Source: Aureobasidium sp. EXF-3400 (taxonomy: Eukaryota > Ascomycota > Dothideomycetes > Dothideales > Saccotheciaceae). Taken from it: a stretch of 64,000 nt of DNA. Positions 23,157 through 32,999 of this stretch are shown here, in pieces (position 1 is the stretch's first letter; each line of letters starts with the position of its first letter). The translations under genes were made by a program, and so were the position numbers. The notes beneath the pieces are model-generated. The model ran no database searches. It worked only from the letters and a program-made list of their open reading frames with translations, and was not told the DNA's origin. Location of the stretch: positions 1 through 64,000 of the forward strand of contig SWBL01000294.1 in assembly GCA_024195585.1 (NCBI GenBank), written 5' to 3'.

Positions 23157-23385
23157 GATGTCGGGATGGATGGCACAGAGAACAGAAAGGTGATGTTTTA
23201 GTGGTTGCTGCTTCCTTTCACATGTAAATGCAACTGCCTGACTTCACCTGTCTTGGCGCTTGCTCGTTCCGCCAGCTGCTGCTGCCGTTCCTCTTCATCA
23301 TTGTCGCAACATTCATACCGACGCTCCTCGCCCTTTCTATCCTTTTAAAGCGCTGCGAATCGCTACAGGTGCGAGCTGCCTGGTC

Positions 23386-25056
23386 ATGAAATTAAAGCTC
23401 TCGGCCAAACCGGCCGACCCCAACGCGCCGCCATCAGTACCGCCAACACCTGCGGCTGCTACTCCCAGCACTGGCGGCGGTTTCAAATTCAAGATCAAGA
23501 ACTCACAACCACCAACTCCCCAGAATGAGTCCACACCCTCTCAGCCGCCACGTCCGCCACAGCCAGCACTCTCGGCCGTCCCCAAGAAGATTAAGAAACC
23601 CAAAGGATCCACTGATGATGCCACCAAGAAGCGCCCAGCTCAAGACGATATTTCTCCTGCTCCCAAACGCCCCACTGTCAACACTCAGGTCCCTCCGAAG
23701 AAACGCTTTTCCATAAAGCTTAGTGGTAGTGCTGGCGGAAAAGAATCGGCCACTACAACCCCTACCCGCCTCAAGTTGAATGCGAGAAAACAAAGCGCTG
23801 GCCCAAAATCAATCTCGATCGTTTCTCGAAAATATGTGCCTAAGCGACCTGTTGGTGTCGGCTACGATTCAGAAGCGAGTGATGCAGAAGACGATCCAGC
23901 TATCGAGCAGCAATGGGTTTTGCGCATGGAGCCAGGACCTGACTGCGATTACTTGCGTGAAGCCATCACCAACAAGACGCTGGGCGAGAAGCCAGAAAAC
24001 AACGGAGCTTATGTTAATATCAAGTTTCTGGACAAGGATCTGCGCCGCGCCATCGTCACTGTCAACAAGACCAACTATGCTGCCGTCATGGTTGATTTGC
24101 CGTGTATCATTGAAGGAATGAAGAGTTGGGACAAACGTGGATGGTGGAAGGTTGCCGATATTTGTCAGATGCTGCTTGTCTTGGGCCCGACAGAGGGTGA
24201 GACAACCGCGAAGTACGCTCCTCTGCCGCGCGAAGTTGACAAGAACACATTTGCATATGCACACGGCTTGACACCGCCAATGCACTGGGTGCGTAAGAGG
24301 CGCTTCAGGCAAAGAGCTAGCTACAAGTCTGTCGAGCATGTGGATGATGAAGTGGAGCGTCTGATCAAAGCCGACGAAGTGGTTGAGAAGTCAGGAGGGA
24401 TCGTCAAGTACGACATCGTTGACACCGACGCCATGGATCAGCAAACCCAAGGAGACCAAGACATGGACTACTACGACGAAGAAGAACCAGCCGACTATAG
24501 AACAACGACCGAGGACGCCTTTGGTCAAGCATACACTACGGAGCCCATGCAAGAAGAAGAAGAAGAAGAAGAAGAAGACGAAGATTTGGAAGGCATGCTG
24601 GGTGCTGCTCTGTTCGATGAAGACATGGCAGATGCACCACCACTACCACCCGCCGATGCAGCGGCTGAAATGAGCGCTGTACAGACCGTCATGGCTGAGG
24701 CTGAACCAGAAACAGAAGCACCTACGCCGGCAGCATCAGCCGAAACCCCTGCACCAGCTCAAGAGGCATCAAGCGATGAAGACGATGACTCTGAGGAGTC
24801 CGATGAGGATGATGACGAAGGACCAGACACTATCGACGAAGAGATGGTGGCAGAGCAAGCAGTGCAAGCTCAAGTACGCGAGGAGATTGAGGACCTAGAG
24901 AAGGAGGTTGCGAATGCGCGCGTTAATGTCGAGCGCTCCATGAACCCCATGCTCAGGCAGCGCAACATCAACAAACTGCAAAGTCTGGAGAGCGAACTCG
25001 CCATGAAGCGCAGAAACTTTGGCATGGAGGTTGACGATGAAGATAACGAGGAGTGA
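23386..25056 (+). CDS. taf7: TFIID subunit TAF7 (TAFII55)
   Basis: Single exon, 556 aa from MKLKLSAKP; the frame is open further upstream but has no ATG there. A Pro/Lys-rich N-terminus precedes the TAFII55 domain (about 180-345): EQQWVLRMEPGPDCDYLREA, NIKFLDKDLRRAIVTV, MVDLPCIIEGMKSWDKRGWW and KVADICQMLLVLG. The C-terminal half is highly acidic, with an eight-residue Glu run encoded by a GAA repeat at about 24549-24576, and ends in a coiled coil. TAF7 binds TAF1 in TFIID and restrains its activity until initiation. It shares a divergent promoter with TAF3, and TAF1 lies about 8 kb downstream. Confidence 0.94.
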   Translation: MKLKLSAKPADPNAPPSVPPTPAAATPSTGGGFKFKIKNSQPPTPQNESTPSQPPRPPQPALSAVPKKIKKPKGSTDDATKKRPAQDDISPAPKRPTVNTQVPPKKRFSIKLSGSAGGKESATTTPTRLKLNARKQSAGPKSISIVSRKYVPKRPVGVGYDSEASDAEDDPAIEQQWVLRMEPGPDCDYLREAITNKTLGEKPENNGAYVNIKFLDKDLRRAIVTVNKTNYAAVMVDLPCIIEGMKSWDKRGWWKVADICQMLLVLGPTEGETTAKYAPLPREVDKNTFAYAHGLTPPMHWVRKRRFRQRASYKSVEHVDDEVERLIKADEVVEKSGGIVKYDIVDTDAMDQQTQGDQDMDYYDEEEPADYRTTTEDAFGQAYTTEPMQEEEEEEEEDEDLEGMLGAALFDEDMADAPPLPPADAAAEMSAVQTVMAEAEPETEAPTPAASAETPAPAQEASSDEDDDSEESDEDDDEGPDTIDEEMVAEQAVQAQVREEIEDLEKEVANARVNVERSMNPMLRQRNINKLQSLESELAMKRRNFGMEVDDEDNEE

Positions 25057-26229
25057 TCCCTCTCAAAGATCAACACGATGGCTTTTTTCTCATCTTTTCT
25101 CTGCAGTCTTTTAGCGACGGCGTTAGGTCCTATACTGGAGGGCTTCCAGAGGACGAAATTCGTCTTAAAAACATCATTTTGCAATGCAACACCGCATTTA
25201 CTACCAATCGATCAAGGTCCGACTTCCACTGTACATCTATCACGTTCCCACTCCGGTTCGGTCCTCTTTCTTCTGCGAGCTTAGTCCTTCCTCCATTCCC
25301 ACTTCTTCCGTGCCGAGTCCCTACCTCTCTATGTTCCAAAATTTGTAACTTCCATCGTACTCCGCCTGCGGCGACAAGCAAGATGTACACTATACAAAGA
25401 CACAGATGTTCTTGGAGAAGAGGCATTTCCATCGAGAGCGAATACGTTGTTGCTTCTCAGTGGACATCTTCCTGCTTCCTTATAGTATCCTGCATTTTCA
25501 TAGCTACACATGTTACATCCCTTAGTACATGGGGAGGTATAATAGGATGTTAGGACAGGGTTACCTCAAAACTAGTCAGGCATCGCATCATCGTCTGTCT
25601 TCGCAACTTCACAAACAAATGTGTCTCTCTCGGGAACATCCTTACCTGTAGTCAACCCAGTCCTTGTCCCCATTGGCTGTGTTCTCTATAGATGTGATGG
25701 CTTTCGCACAGTTGATGATCACCAAGTCCTTGAGATGCATTGAGATGCATTGAGATTGCGTGTTGAATGCAAAGAGATTCGATGACTGAATTATCTGGTT
25801 GCAATTTCGACCAAGGATCAGATCAAGAGATTAGAAGCACTCAAGTTCTTGAATACCAATGCTATACTGTCAGATCACAATGCCTGTAATGTTTTTCGAG
25901 TCCGTGGTAGGCACATACTCGCTGTCGAAGATGCATAACAGGGTCGCACTCTCAGCATTGATCCGAAGCAAAGACCGTGCTCATCGACAACAAACCTCGG
26001 TGCAGCTTTCGTCTTTCCTGTCCTCAACACGGCATCAATTGAACGACTTCCACTTCCTTCGTTGCCTCTGGGAATATGCCACACAATCACGAATGGAGTA
26101 ATATGCGCGGCCTCATCGCGCATTCCTTTGAGCTGATGGTCGTTATTTTTAGGTATATATAGGATACAGTTGTGCCTTTTCCCATCGAAGACTGAGCACA
26201 ATCCTTCTCAATCGTGCGATCTCCGGCCC
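25057..26229. other. Intergenic, 1.17 kb
   Basis: Only short overlapping frames without domains. Contains a small direct repeat, 2.5 copies of TTGAGATGCA at about 25730-25757. The 3' part is the upstream flank of the tRNA-Ser gene. Confidence 0.5.
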
Positions 26230-26310
26230 GGCGCTTTGGCTGAGTGGTTATAGCGATAGACTAGAAATCTATTTCCTTCGGGAGCGCAGGTTCGAGTCCT
26301 GCAGGCGTCG
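26230..26310 (+). tRNA. tRNA-Ser(AGA)
   Basis: Class II tRNA of 81 nt with no intron. Acceptor arm GGCGCTT pairs with AGGCGTC (two wobble pairs), discriminator G. A box TGGCTGAGTGG. Anticodon arm ATAGA-CTAGAAA-TCTAT gives anticodon AGA. A short variable stem is followed by the T arm with B box GGTTCGAGTCC and stem GCAGG/CCTGC. A T-rich stretch (TTTCTTTT) follows immediately as the Pol III terminator. Confidence 0.95.
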
Positions 26311-26322
26311 TTTCTTTTGCCG
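26311..26322 (+). terminator. Pol III terminator of tRNA-Ser
   Basis: The T-rich stretch TTTCTTTT directly after the tRNA 3' end fits RNA polymerase III termination. Confidence 0.7.
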
Positions 26323-26684
26323 GTTCGAGCACATCCGGAAACTTTTTTTGGTCGCTGTATGCTTAGGTAAAAGAATGGCGGAGATCGGGTGAGATTTGGT
26401 GGAATTGAGGTGGAAGGATGCATAATTTTTGTGTCGAAGCTGTTTCGGAACTACATGCGCCGAAGGGAAGAACACCATGTTGAGATCGATCATACAGGCT
26501 ACAGCAAGGAAGTCGCGTCTGTGTCTCTGTGCTCGATGTATCACTAAGCGAGAGCGAGCAACGTCAAAAGTTCTGACAGCGCAAGTGCACCCCTGAATCG
26601 CGTCCTGATTCATCGCCGCGCGTGTCGTACTCGTGCAAGGGTAGGGCAGATCAGCATTGCTATAAGACGATCGTCTTTCGGTAC

Positions 26685-28018
26685 TCAAAGTACCGACACG
26701 ACGACAAGACAAGGATTACTATACGTATAATAGATGCTGGTTTTATTATGATACGTACAAATGCACAGCCTTAAGACGATCCATATCAAAAACACGTAGA
26801 AGTAAGCGCTTCGAAAGAAAGACCTCTTGCTTACGACGCAGATCGCAATAATCCTACAGGTCTGCAAAAACATGCAGAACAAGGAATCCCACGTCAAACA
26901 GTACTACCGGTGCCTACCTACCTACTTACTTCCTCGCCATCGTCGCCGTCGCCGTCGGCGCATCGCTTACGTACATCACGGAAAGCAGCAAACGCAATAG
27001 TCCCCTCGGTCGCGAGCCAGAGCATGCCAAGCCAAAAGCACCTGCTATTCCCAGCGATAGACTCGGAAGCAGCCCCGTACCCTGCAAACAACGACAAAGG
27101 AAGAGCCGAAGACGCAACGGCTGCTTGTCCAACCAAGCGAAGTAGAATTGGAACTCCGACTGTAATTTGGGTTTCCGAACAATCGGAAGGCGGGACTGGG
27201 CTTTCCTCGCATTACTCGATTAAGAGAAAACGAAGGAAGGAAACTAGATTTGACTCAGGCAGCAAACCAAGGCGTTGCGCACTTTGCGAGATAGAAGATA
27301 TGATACGCGGCTCGCCATTTCTTGCCCTAGCAACTTATATCCAACTAAACAAGTCAAAAGAGACGAGAGGGATCGTGGAGAAGAAAACGAGAAGCCAAAA
27401 CCAAGAACCTGATATCTTGTAAAAGCAAAAATGGCGAAGGTACTCGTAATATGCAAACGAGAAGTTTAAAGATACCGCATGCACGGTTAAGAGCACCAGA
27501 ATAGAGAAAAGAGGTCAATATACAAAAGCTAATGAAGGAGCAAAGGTCACAAGGTTAACGGTTGGGTCTCAAGAATCGAGCGTAGCGATGTTCTGGCGGT
27601 TCACTCTGCTTTGGGATCGTAGGCCGCTCGGTTCTCGGTCCGGGAATATGGTAAATGATGGAAAGTAGATCGAAAAGTCCAACATTCCCAATACGAGCGT
27701 GGCGTCTACCTTTGGAAGAAGGACGATGATGCACATGTAGGCGAAAGTGTATGTATAGCGTTTTAGTGTGTTGTTTTGCATTGTCGAAATGAACCCCAAC
27801 GCCTTCTGAAGAAGCCAGCGCGCCTTGGCCCTTGGGTATATGTGTACGGTTAAATAGCTTGAAATAATGTAAAGCGAAACGAAATGAATCAGAGCGGCTG
27901 GAGTCATACCCGGCCAAAGACTATCCGTCACCCAATTGCCATTGCTGCCCAAATGGTAGCGTTGTTCCAAGAGGAAGATGTAGCAGATCGGCTGTTTTCT
28001 GCTCCGTCCTACGTGCAT
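26685..28018 (-). other. Unresolved candidate multi-exon membrane-protein gene
   Basis: Three minus-strand hydrophobic stretches look protein-like but I cannot join them with certainty. (1) About 27570-27910: AALIHFVSLYIISSYLTVHI and TYTFAYMCIIVLLPKVDATL. (2) About 26920-27165, GC-rich compared with its flanks: LVGQAAVASSALPLSLFAGY then CFWLGMLWLATEGTIAFAAF and an Asp/Gly-rich tail. (3) About 26688-26860: SAYFYVFLIWIVLRLCICTY. A strong donor (GAGGAA|GTAAGT near 26930) and an acceptor (TTTTTGCAG near 26862) connect 2 and 3 in frame, and TTACAG near 27163 could open exon 2. No family recognised. The rest of 26311-28142 is AT-rich and looks non-coding. Confidence 0.25.
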
Positions 28019-28142
28019 ACTTTGACTCTGACTGACAGGCTCCTGTCCGCCAAAATCCAGCTTTTGTGTTCGTGTCTTTTCTGCCCAAGCAGATCGTGAG
28101 GCGTAACGGCGTGCGTGATGATCAACAGCGATGCATGCATGT

Positions 28143-30472
28143 CTACTTGGCGTCGTTCATCTCAACATCCACTCGTCCTGCGGTGTGGTGGACCATGCTC
28201 CTTTCCCCATCAATCAAAGGTTTGGGCCCGTCATGTCCTCGAGGTGCTTCCTTTGTGGTAGTGTCGCTTTCGACCATAGCTTCAATCTTGACCTGAGGTG
28301 CAGCACAAATATCGTCCGGTTTAGGGAAGAATTGTTGCGCCATGCTCTGCACGCTGGGATTGTCGATGCCGTGCGGGAAAACCTTACGCATGGTTTCCTG
28401 ATGACGATCCAGAGTGTTATTCTCGCCATCTGTAGCATGCCCATCAACACTGGGACTGGCGGCGCTTGTTTCCCCTGCGTCATGCTCTGATGCGGAATAG
28501 GGTGTGGTCTTATCCTTGGTGTCTTCAGATGCGGCAGAGTTCTCCTTGTTGTGGGCCCGTTCCGCCTCCTTCTTCGCATGCACCTTCTTAAGGTTCATGG
28601 CACTGCTTACACTACGCATGTCCGGTCTTCCGTCCTTACGAATAAGAACACCGTCTGCATTGCGCACAGGCTTAGTACGGGTCTTCTTGGTTGGATGGTT
28701 CGAGGAGGCCACATCGGCGGTCGTGGTAATAGGCATGAAATGCGGGTCGGGGTACATGCCGGCTGTTGTCTCGCCAGGCTGTTCTGAAGCTTGAACCGGT
28801 CCTCCGTGTCCTTCAGGCGGATTGAGAATTTGGACATTGTCAGGACGTGCCTCCCATTCCGGTGTGGCGCGATCTCCTTCTGCGCCTCCGCTTCTACGTC
28901 CTCCTCGACTCCTGCCTCCTCTTCCCCTTCTTGGACTACCTCTGGTCCTGTCAATAGCCGATCCCGGTCCCTGGCGCCATGACTCCTCTGATGTAGATTC
29001 CAATCCAGATGCAAACTGCACGAAACGCAATGGATTAGGCTGTGGAGGCACACTTCCAGTGGATTCGTTAGATGGGTTCTGTGTCGACTGCAAGGTAGGA
29101 ACCGTCGGTAAGGAGTCACCAGAGACTGAATGGTAAGGTGACGAGCCTTGTGCAGGGCTCTGCTGATCGAAGGTCCGAGGCATAAGAGGAGCTAAGCGCT
29201 GTCTCTTAGGCGATCCAGGTGTTGTAGACTCAAAGGAAGGCTCTGAGATCAAACGCTTAGGTGCAGTGTTTGTGTTGACGGCAGCCCATCCACTGCCAGG
29301 TGCTGGTGCCTCAATCTGTGGTGAGGATCCAACCATGGGCATCGATGGTGGTGGAGCGATTGCGCCAGCAGGACGCCATGAAGAGAGTGGAGTGTTTGGA
29401 TCAATAGAGCGGATGCCGGGAAGTGTGCGCGACTCTGGCTGAACACGAGGATCTGGCAGCTCGGGGTTCGCGGCGATCGGAGCAGGAAGTCGATTCTCGA
29501 TGGGCGTTTGGTAGAGGAGCGGTCTTTGTTCTGGTGCAGAAGGCGTGTTTGTTGCGAATCCAGCCGGCGCATGGCTCGCCTGTTCGTGGCTCAGAGGTTC
29601 CGAGGCAGGCGCACCATTTGCTCCAGGGGATCCGTGTCTTACTTGTTCCAGACGTCTTACTTGACTCCTAAGAATATCCAGCTGCATCTTGAGTCCATGG
29701 ATTTCATTCGTCTTGGCTGAGATGTGCTGGACTTCTTGAGTCAAAATGTCTAATGGTTCACTGGTATCAGGATGATGATGTTCCGGCGCAGAGCCGCGTG
29801 CTCGCAACTCGTGTCTGACTTCGTCCACCACGGCATATATATTCCTCTGCTCGTGACGCAGAGCTTCTATAGTGCTGTCCATGCGCGCAATTTGGTGTCT
29901 CTGATTTTCGATCTCTTGTCTCTGTTCCTCGAGTATCTGGCTGTGGACATGAAGCTGAGATTGTAGTGAAGATTGAAGCTGGGAAATGGCTCCATCTTGT
30001 GCTACGGGATGTTGTTGAGATAATGAAGGAAGCTGCAACGAAGTTGGGTTTCGTGGCTGCGATGGCTCGGGAGGAAGTAAAAGAGAATCGCGTGGACCTG
30101 GAAGCATAGTAGGCGGTGCTACTTGCCTTGGCTCACTGTCGACATGGTTGCCGGCGTGCGGTGCATCAGGCCGATGCTCTTCTAGCATGGCCTCGTGTGG
30201 TCCCACCTCCAAAATAGTACAGGTTATGGGTGGAAATCTGGAGAGCTCGGCGAGGGCTTCGCGTAATCTGTAGGCATCGATATGTAAGGATACGGGGAGG
30301 TACAGAAAGGGAAACAGAGGAACAAAGAAGCGAAAGTGGTACAGGAGGAAAGAATACTTACTCGACCCGAGTCTGGAGTTGGACGCCAAGTGAAGAAAGC
30401 GCGAAGAGTGGCTGGATCGACTATATGGGGGAGCGATACGTTAATATTAGCAGATGCGCCAGTAGGGCTCAT
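28143..30472 (-). CDS. Hypothetical nuclear-type coiled-coil/low-complexity protein (5' end unresolved)
   Basis: The main frame runs from about 30266 to the stop at 28143, over 700 aa. A coiled coil lies near the N-terminus (HVHSQILEEQRQEIENQRHQ then MDSTIEALRHEQRNIY and LRSQVRRLEQV), followed by Pro/Ser-rich disorder, an RGG-like box (RRGRGGRSRGGRRSGG), and a basic block KPVRNADGVLIRKDGRPDMR that looks like the most conserved part. An upstream exon at 30362-30472 (MSPTGASANI... LRAFFTWRPTPDSG) ends at a perfect GTAAGT donor. The only matching CAG acceptor (30267-30269 area) puts the two in different frames. The start could instead be the internal Met at 30188. Function unknown; a nuclear, nucleic-acid-associated role is a guess from composition. 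Confidence 0.65.
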
Positions 30473-32999
30473 TATTGTTTTAGTTGATTAATATTATGCA
30501 AGTATTTTTTGGCTTCGCGTCCGGCGAATTCCAAATTCCCAAATAGATTGCCGCTAGACGATGAAAGGAAGAAATGAAGACTCAAGTCGACAGGTGGAAA
30601 CTGCCGAAGCCTAAGCAATTAAAACACTTTGAGACTTTCCCATATAGATCCTGCGGTTGATACAGCGGGTCTAGGCCCGGCCAGTGGCCGACAACGCGGA
30701 TAGAATAGCTTTGGACGAGCCGGGAATCACCGGGCGGGCAATAATAGGGCGCTTATGTTTTGGTCCAGGAGCTCGGTTCATTCATATGGACAAGAACTAT
30801 GCGGGCCCATCGAGTCTTGATTCTCTTTATACAGTTGCGACAGGCAGTAGAGCCGTTACGATCGCGGTCAGCAATTTACCTGTAAAGAAGAGGAACGACT
30901 GTACTACATCGCGTTGTGCACCATGCATTACATTACGCTCAAGTACCATGCTGATTGATTATGCGTCGCCAAGTCGCGCGCGCACACACACCAGAGCAAA
31001 CCCTATCCAAGGGGCAACGTATCATGGATGGTATGTCATCGTCCAAAAGCGAATGGGAAATCCGGTCTAAGGCCGGCATAGTCATCACTTGACACGACGA
31101 AAGGTAGACGAGCCTCCGTGGTTCGGAAGCTCTAACAAAGGATAGGAGTTTGACTTCTTGACGTTAAACTGGTGGAAGCCTGTTTATTAATCAAGTGGGA
31201 ACAAGATGACTCGACGAAAGTTGGCCAACATCCCGTGAGGTTGCCAGTTGGCAGATGCTTATGCGGACTGGCGGCGAGGTAGGTATCAATGCTTCTCCAA
31301 CGGCAAATGACTTGGGTTGGATGGATAATACGAGTAACGAGTCGCTATTTAGTGAAGGATTACACAACTTTAGGTCTAAGAGGCGGTGCTGACGGAGAGG
31401 GTAAAACCTGGCGGCGAGATCCCTGTCTGTCTCAAGTTGTATGGCGATCCAAGTCTCAGCTTCGCACAAAATAGGTGCAAGCACTTTTTTGTGGTCATCA
31501 AATTACACACCTCCGAGGCTTGCCCTACTTTGCGTGTATTGAAAATACACGTACAGTACAGGAGTACACGGTCGACGCATGCGTCAAGCATCATGCATGA
31601 CTGCGGTAAAGTGCATCGAACGGCCTCGCCCTTCTTATTTCCTTTCTATTAGAAGCCTATGTGCATGAGAACAGCGGTTGGTGTGGTCCGTACTTTCAAG
31701 ACTCAGAATCATCACGAGGCACGAGGTATGTAAATTGACCCGTCCAACTCCGCTCTATTCCGTACATCTAGCACCTGTCTACATCATGTGGAATGTGCAT
31801 GAGTGCGGCCGAGATACGATCGCACGTTGAAGTGGATAGTTGCCTCCTCGTGTGCTAAAGTATGTAACGCGTGTGGCTGTAAGACTACATAATACTACCA
31901 GAAAACGAGATAATGCAGAGTAGGAAGCGACAAGTTATCGACTCTCTGTGGACATACCTCCATTCCAAAAACTGTTGTGCCTTCTCATAGTGTCTGTGCC
32001 GTAGTTGGAGTACGATGGACGTTACATAGATTAGGCCGGCATGTCATATACATGGATCGATGAGGAGTCATGGCTATGAGAGCGGCTTTGTGGAGTGGAG
32101 TTTGTCTATTTGTGTGAGTGTCCCTGACTACAATGCTATAGTGATGCAAAGGGCACCAGACTCGATCGTGGTCAGGCTTCTGCGTGGTCGCGAATGCTTT
32201 GTTCACCAAGAGTGCATCAGCAATTTGGCGTCAGAAGTGCAGCACGGTTCAGGGCAGACAACCATATTGATCTTGCCCTGCATAGTCAGGCGTCCCGTAG
32301 ATAGTCGTGTGGAAATTCGACTATGGTGACTCGAGATGAGGGTTCAATCACACAATCGGATTAGTAGAAAGTGTCAGTCAAAGTGAAAGCGAGGGCATTG
32401 CTTGTCCTCCCCGTGTACTAAAGATTGTCACGATATCGTAACTGATCGCTAACCCATCCCGAGATATAAGGGTATTATAGGCTATCGAAATGTAGAGTTA
32501 CGATTTCATGAACCTGGCCATCAAGATAGCGTTTGACAGGTCTTTCTTCGTGAAGACCGCAATCTTTGCAAGAGTATTGTGTGTCTCTTCAGCTTCCTTG
32601 CATTGTGACAGTCTTTAGCACAAGGGGATACATGTGAGTGATTCAGTTCGGTCTCGGAAGTGTCGAGCGGGCAATCATCCAGGAAGGCTTGGCATCCGGA
32701 TGCGCGAAGGCAGGTGCAAGCAAGCAACCAACTCGTCACAACGACAAGAAGCGCTTGCGTCCAACGACAGCCGAAGAAGGTGCCGTTTGGCTCTCACAGA
32801 TTTTGCGACCACCGGTTCACTGCGTACTCCGTTTCGCCGCCTTCACTACGCATTCGCGACACCGTACCCAACTGCATTTCACAACACTCGGCGTCACTTG
32901 CCTCTTAGACGCGCTACATCCATGGCGCATCGCCCTGCTCTCTAGAACAGTGCTCGGCGACCCCTCCGACCACTTGCGAATCACATCAACGTGCCCACC
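30473..32999. other. Gene-poor region of 2.5 kb
   Basis: No supported gene on either strand and no tRNA or 5S rRNA recognised. Contains a perfect 8-bp inverted repeat with a 3-nt loop, CGTGTATT-GAA-AATACACG, at 31533-31551. The 3' end is the TAF1 promoter/5' UTR. Confidence 0.5.

Noticed and set aside
24383..24673. Lys-rich frame inside TAF7
   Set aside because: Shifted reading of the GAA repeat that encodes the Glu run in TAF7.
25730..25757. TTGAGATGCA direct repeats as a CRISPR or satellite
   Set aside because: Only about 2.5 copies of 10 bp without spacers; minor sequence slippage.
26910..27422. 170-aa plus-strand open frame
   Set aside because: Low-complexity Ser/Pro-rich start and no domain; it is antisense to the hydrophobic minus-strand stretch that looks more protein-like.
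30684..31070. 128-aa plus-strand open frame in the gene-poor region
   Set aside because: No recognised motif, no introns, atypical composition.
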